Positions 62,306 to 64,000 of a DNA stretch of 64,000 nucleotides are shown one piece after another. Source of the DNA: Synechococcus sp. M16.1 (GTDB taxonomy: Bacteria > Cyanobacteriota > Cyanobacteriia > PCC-6307 > Cyanobiaceae); the NCBI RefSeq assembly GCF_014279895.1, contig NZ_CP047954.1, positions 992,001-1,056,000 of the forward strand. The letters are read 5' to 3'. The notes under the pieces were generated by a model that was not told the DNA's origin, did no database searches, and worked only from the letters and a program-made list of their open reading frames with translations. Every line of letters starts with the position of its first letter. Position 1 is the stretch's first letter. Position numbers and translations under genes: made by a program.

Positions 62306-64000
62306 GTGCAGCGCAATGAAGACGTGGCACCAGGTTCGGACGACTCCAGTGGTTCCGCGGCCCCTCAGAAGGCTCAACCTTCTTCGATTCAGGGTTTTTG
62401 GACGAAGCAGGACACGGTGAGTTACTCCACCCTGCTGAGAGATATCGATGCGAAAGAGATCAAACAGTTGGATCTTGTGCCCGGTCGTCGGGAGGTAAGA
62501 GTCCAATACAACGATGGCCGACGGGTCACCGTTCCTGTTTTCGCCAACGACAACCAAATTCTTCGGGCCGCTGAAAGCTCTGGCACGCCCCTGACGGTTG
62601 TTGACATCCGCCGCGAACAAGCAGGACGCGAACTGGCGGGAACCCTGATGTTGGTTCTGCTGGTGGTGGTCGGCTTGTCGTTTCTGTTGAAGCGGTCAGC
62701 TCAAATGGCGAACAGAGCTCTTGGGTTTGGGCGCAGTCAACCTCGGTTGAAACCCCAGGAAGACCTTCAGCTTCGTTTTGAGGATGTTGCCGGCATCAAC
62801 GATGCGCGGCTGGAACTTGAGGAGGTGGTCACCTTTCTCAAGCAGCCCGAGGCCTTCATCCGCTTGGGCGCGAAGATTCCGCGGGGAGTGCTGCTGGTCG
62901 GCCCCCCTGGAACCGGGAAAACGCTTCTTGCCAAGGCGATTGCAGGCGAGGCGGGCGTGCCGTTCTTCTCCATCGCGGCCTCTGAGTTTGTTGAGCTGTT
63001 CGTTGGTGTTGGTGCGAGCAGGGTTCGCGATCTGTTCCGCCAAGCCAAGGAAAAGTCCCCCTGCATCGTTTTCATTGACGAAATCGACGCTGTGGGTCGC
63101 CAGCGGGGTGCTGGTATCGGTGGCGGCAACGATGAACGGGAGCAGACCCTCAACCAACTCCTGACAGAGATGGACGGCTTTGAGGAGAACTCCGGTGTGA
63201 TTCTGCTGGCGGCCACAAACCGTGCCGACGTGCTCGACGCCGCACTGTTGCGTCCAGGACGCTTCGACCGGCGCATTGATGTGGGCCTTCCCGATCGCCG
63301 AGGTCGCGAGGCAATTCTCGCCGTTCATGCGAGAACTCGTCCCCTCGATGACGCGGTCTCGCTATCGGATTGGGCGAGCCGCACGCCGGGTTTTTCCGGG
63401 GCTGACCTCGCCAATCTTCTCAACGAAGCGGCCATCCTTACGGCCCGCCAGAACATGCTCCGCATCGGTCAGTTCCAGCTGGAGGGGGCCTTGGAGCGGA
63501 TCACCATGGGGCTGAGCAATCGTCCCTTGCAGGACAGCGCTAAAAAACGGCTCATCGCTTATCACGAGGTGGGTCATGCCCTGGTGGCCAGTCTTCTTCC
63601 AGCGGCCAACGCGGTGGACAAGGTCACGATTCTTCCCCGGGGAGGAGCCGGTGGTTACACCCGCTTCATGCCTGACGAGGAGGTGCTTGATTCCGGGTTG
63701 ATCACCCGCTCCTCCTGCCTCGCTGATCTGGTGGTGGCCCTGGGGGGACGAGCAGCTGAGCAAGTGGTTTTCGGGTCGCTCGAGATCACCCAGGGAGCCA
63801 GTGGAGACCTCCAGATGGTGGCGCAACTCGCACGGGAGATGGTCACGCGCTTTGGCTTTTCCAGCCTCGGACCGATGGCCCTCGAGGGTCCGGGTACGGA
63901 GGTTTTTCTGGGGCGCGACTGGTTCAACCAACGGCCGGGATACGCCGAATCCACTGGCCAGGCCATTGACGCTCAAATCCGCCAGCTCGCCAAGAGTGCT
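62306..64000 (+). CDS. ftsH: FtsH ATP-dependent zinc metalloprotease (partial)
   Basis: The frame runs to the window end, giving 565 residues of a longer protein. Features: [17 protein letters not shown]-like N-terminal domain, one membrane helix ([20 protein letters not shown], 109-128), AAA module with [15 protein letters not shown] (198-212) and [13 protein letters not shown], and zinc motif HEVGH (420-424). No N-terminal membrane helix precedes the first domain, unlike typical two-helix FtsH. Start GTG 62306; the frame has no ATG upstream before a stop at 62246. Confidence 0.93.
   Translation, partial: MQRNEDVAPGSDDSSGSAAPQKAQPSSIQGFWTKQDTVSYSTLLRDIDAKEIKQLDLVPGRREVRVQYNDGRRVTVPVFANDNQILRAAESSGTPLTVVDIRREQAGRELAGTLMLVLLVVVGLSFLLKRSAQMANRALGFGRSQPRLKPQEDLQLRFEDVAGINDARLELEEVVTFLKQPEAFIRLGAKIPRGVLLVGPPGTGKTLLAKAIAGEAGVPFFSIAASEFVELFVGVGASRVRDLFRQAKEKSPCIVFIDEIDAVGRQRGAGIGGGNDEREQTLNQLLTEMDGFEENSGVILLAATNRADVLDAALLRPGRFDRRIDVGLPDRRGREAILAVHARTRPLDDAVSLSDWASRTPGFSGADLANLLNEAAILTARQNMLRIGQFQLEGALERITMGLSNRPLQDSAKKRLIAYHEVGHALVASLLPAANAVDKVTILPRGGAGGYTRFMPDEEVLDSGLITRSSCLADLVVALGGRAAEQVVFGSLEITQGASGDLQMVAQLAREMVTRFGFSSLGPMALEGPGTEVFLGRDWFNQRPGYAESTGQAIDAQIRQLAKSA

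Overview
This is about 64 kb of a GC-rich, gene-dense chromosome from a unicellular picocyanobacterium, most likely marine Synechococcus (subcluster 5.1) or a close relative. The evidence is a set of oxygenic-phototroph genes (psb30, the aerobic Mg-protoporphyrin ester cyclase acsF, glutamyl-tRNA reductase hemA, glpX-type FBPase/SBPase, glgC, a POR-like reductase, a PCP-reductase domain protein, ycf20/DUF565, DUF2996, DUF3531). It also has a B12-dependent class II ribonucleotide reductase and the compact, overlapping gene style of picocyanobacteria. No IS element, prophage, CRISPR array or rRNA operon was seen; one tRNA (Ser-TGA) is present.

Layout. 0-7.9 kb: carbon and tetrapyrrole metabolism (rpe reversed; then glpX, hemA, glgC, gnd, pgl, a CIA30 protein). 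7.9-13 kb: ilvD, upp-like, a pentapeptide-repeat protein, a His-rich CobW GTPase and an EamA transporter. 13-18.1 kb: DUF389 protein, POR-like SDR with an SdiA-regulated-type propeller protein, LOG protein, SDR and HIT-like protein. 18.1-20 kb: a small accessory-looking patch of unrecognised genes, two with ribbon-helix-helix-like segments, with two perfect 16-bp palindromes and a UUCG hairpin, ending at tRNA-Ser. 20-30 kb: nrdJ, methyltransferase, prfC, CPP1-like, Hsp33, ABC ATPase, DUF3531, rsmE and DUF92 (VTE6-like). 30-31.1 kb: a sigma factor split by an in-frame amber codon, and a small gene that appears frameshifted. 31.1-36.2 kb: a reverse-strand cluster of aminotransferase, PhnD-like binding protein, PhnC-like ATPase, fused double permease and SGNH hydrolase. 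36.2-43.7 kb: VOC protein, family 4 UDG, ispG, C-terminal processing protease and mfd. 43.7-47.9 kb: mostly small unrecognised proteins and TerC. 47.9-57.9 kb: fmt, pmbA, tldD, acsF, ubiX, an RNase R-like protein whose catalytic motifs are missing, and a tandem pair of half-size GDT1 transporters. 58-64 kb: psb30, recJ, a CbbY-like HAD phosphatase, ycf20, a glycerate-kinase-like protein, rpmF, and an ftsH cut off by the window edge.

How it fits together. The first cluster links the Calvin cycle (rpe, glpX), glycogen synthesis (glgC) and the oxidative pentose phosphate pathway (pgl, gnd). acsF, hemA, the POR-like SDR and the PCP-reductase protein relate to chlorophyll synthesis. The PhnD/C/E set imports an oxyanion that the sequence cannot identify. 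Most of the window is ordinary core genome. The strongest unusual signals are the two broken genes at 30-31.1 kb, the degenerate RNase R-like protein, the 18.1-20 kb patch with its palindromes, the hairpin over the aminotransferase start, and several family members lacking expected active-site residues.
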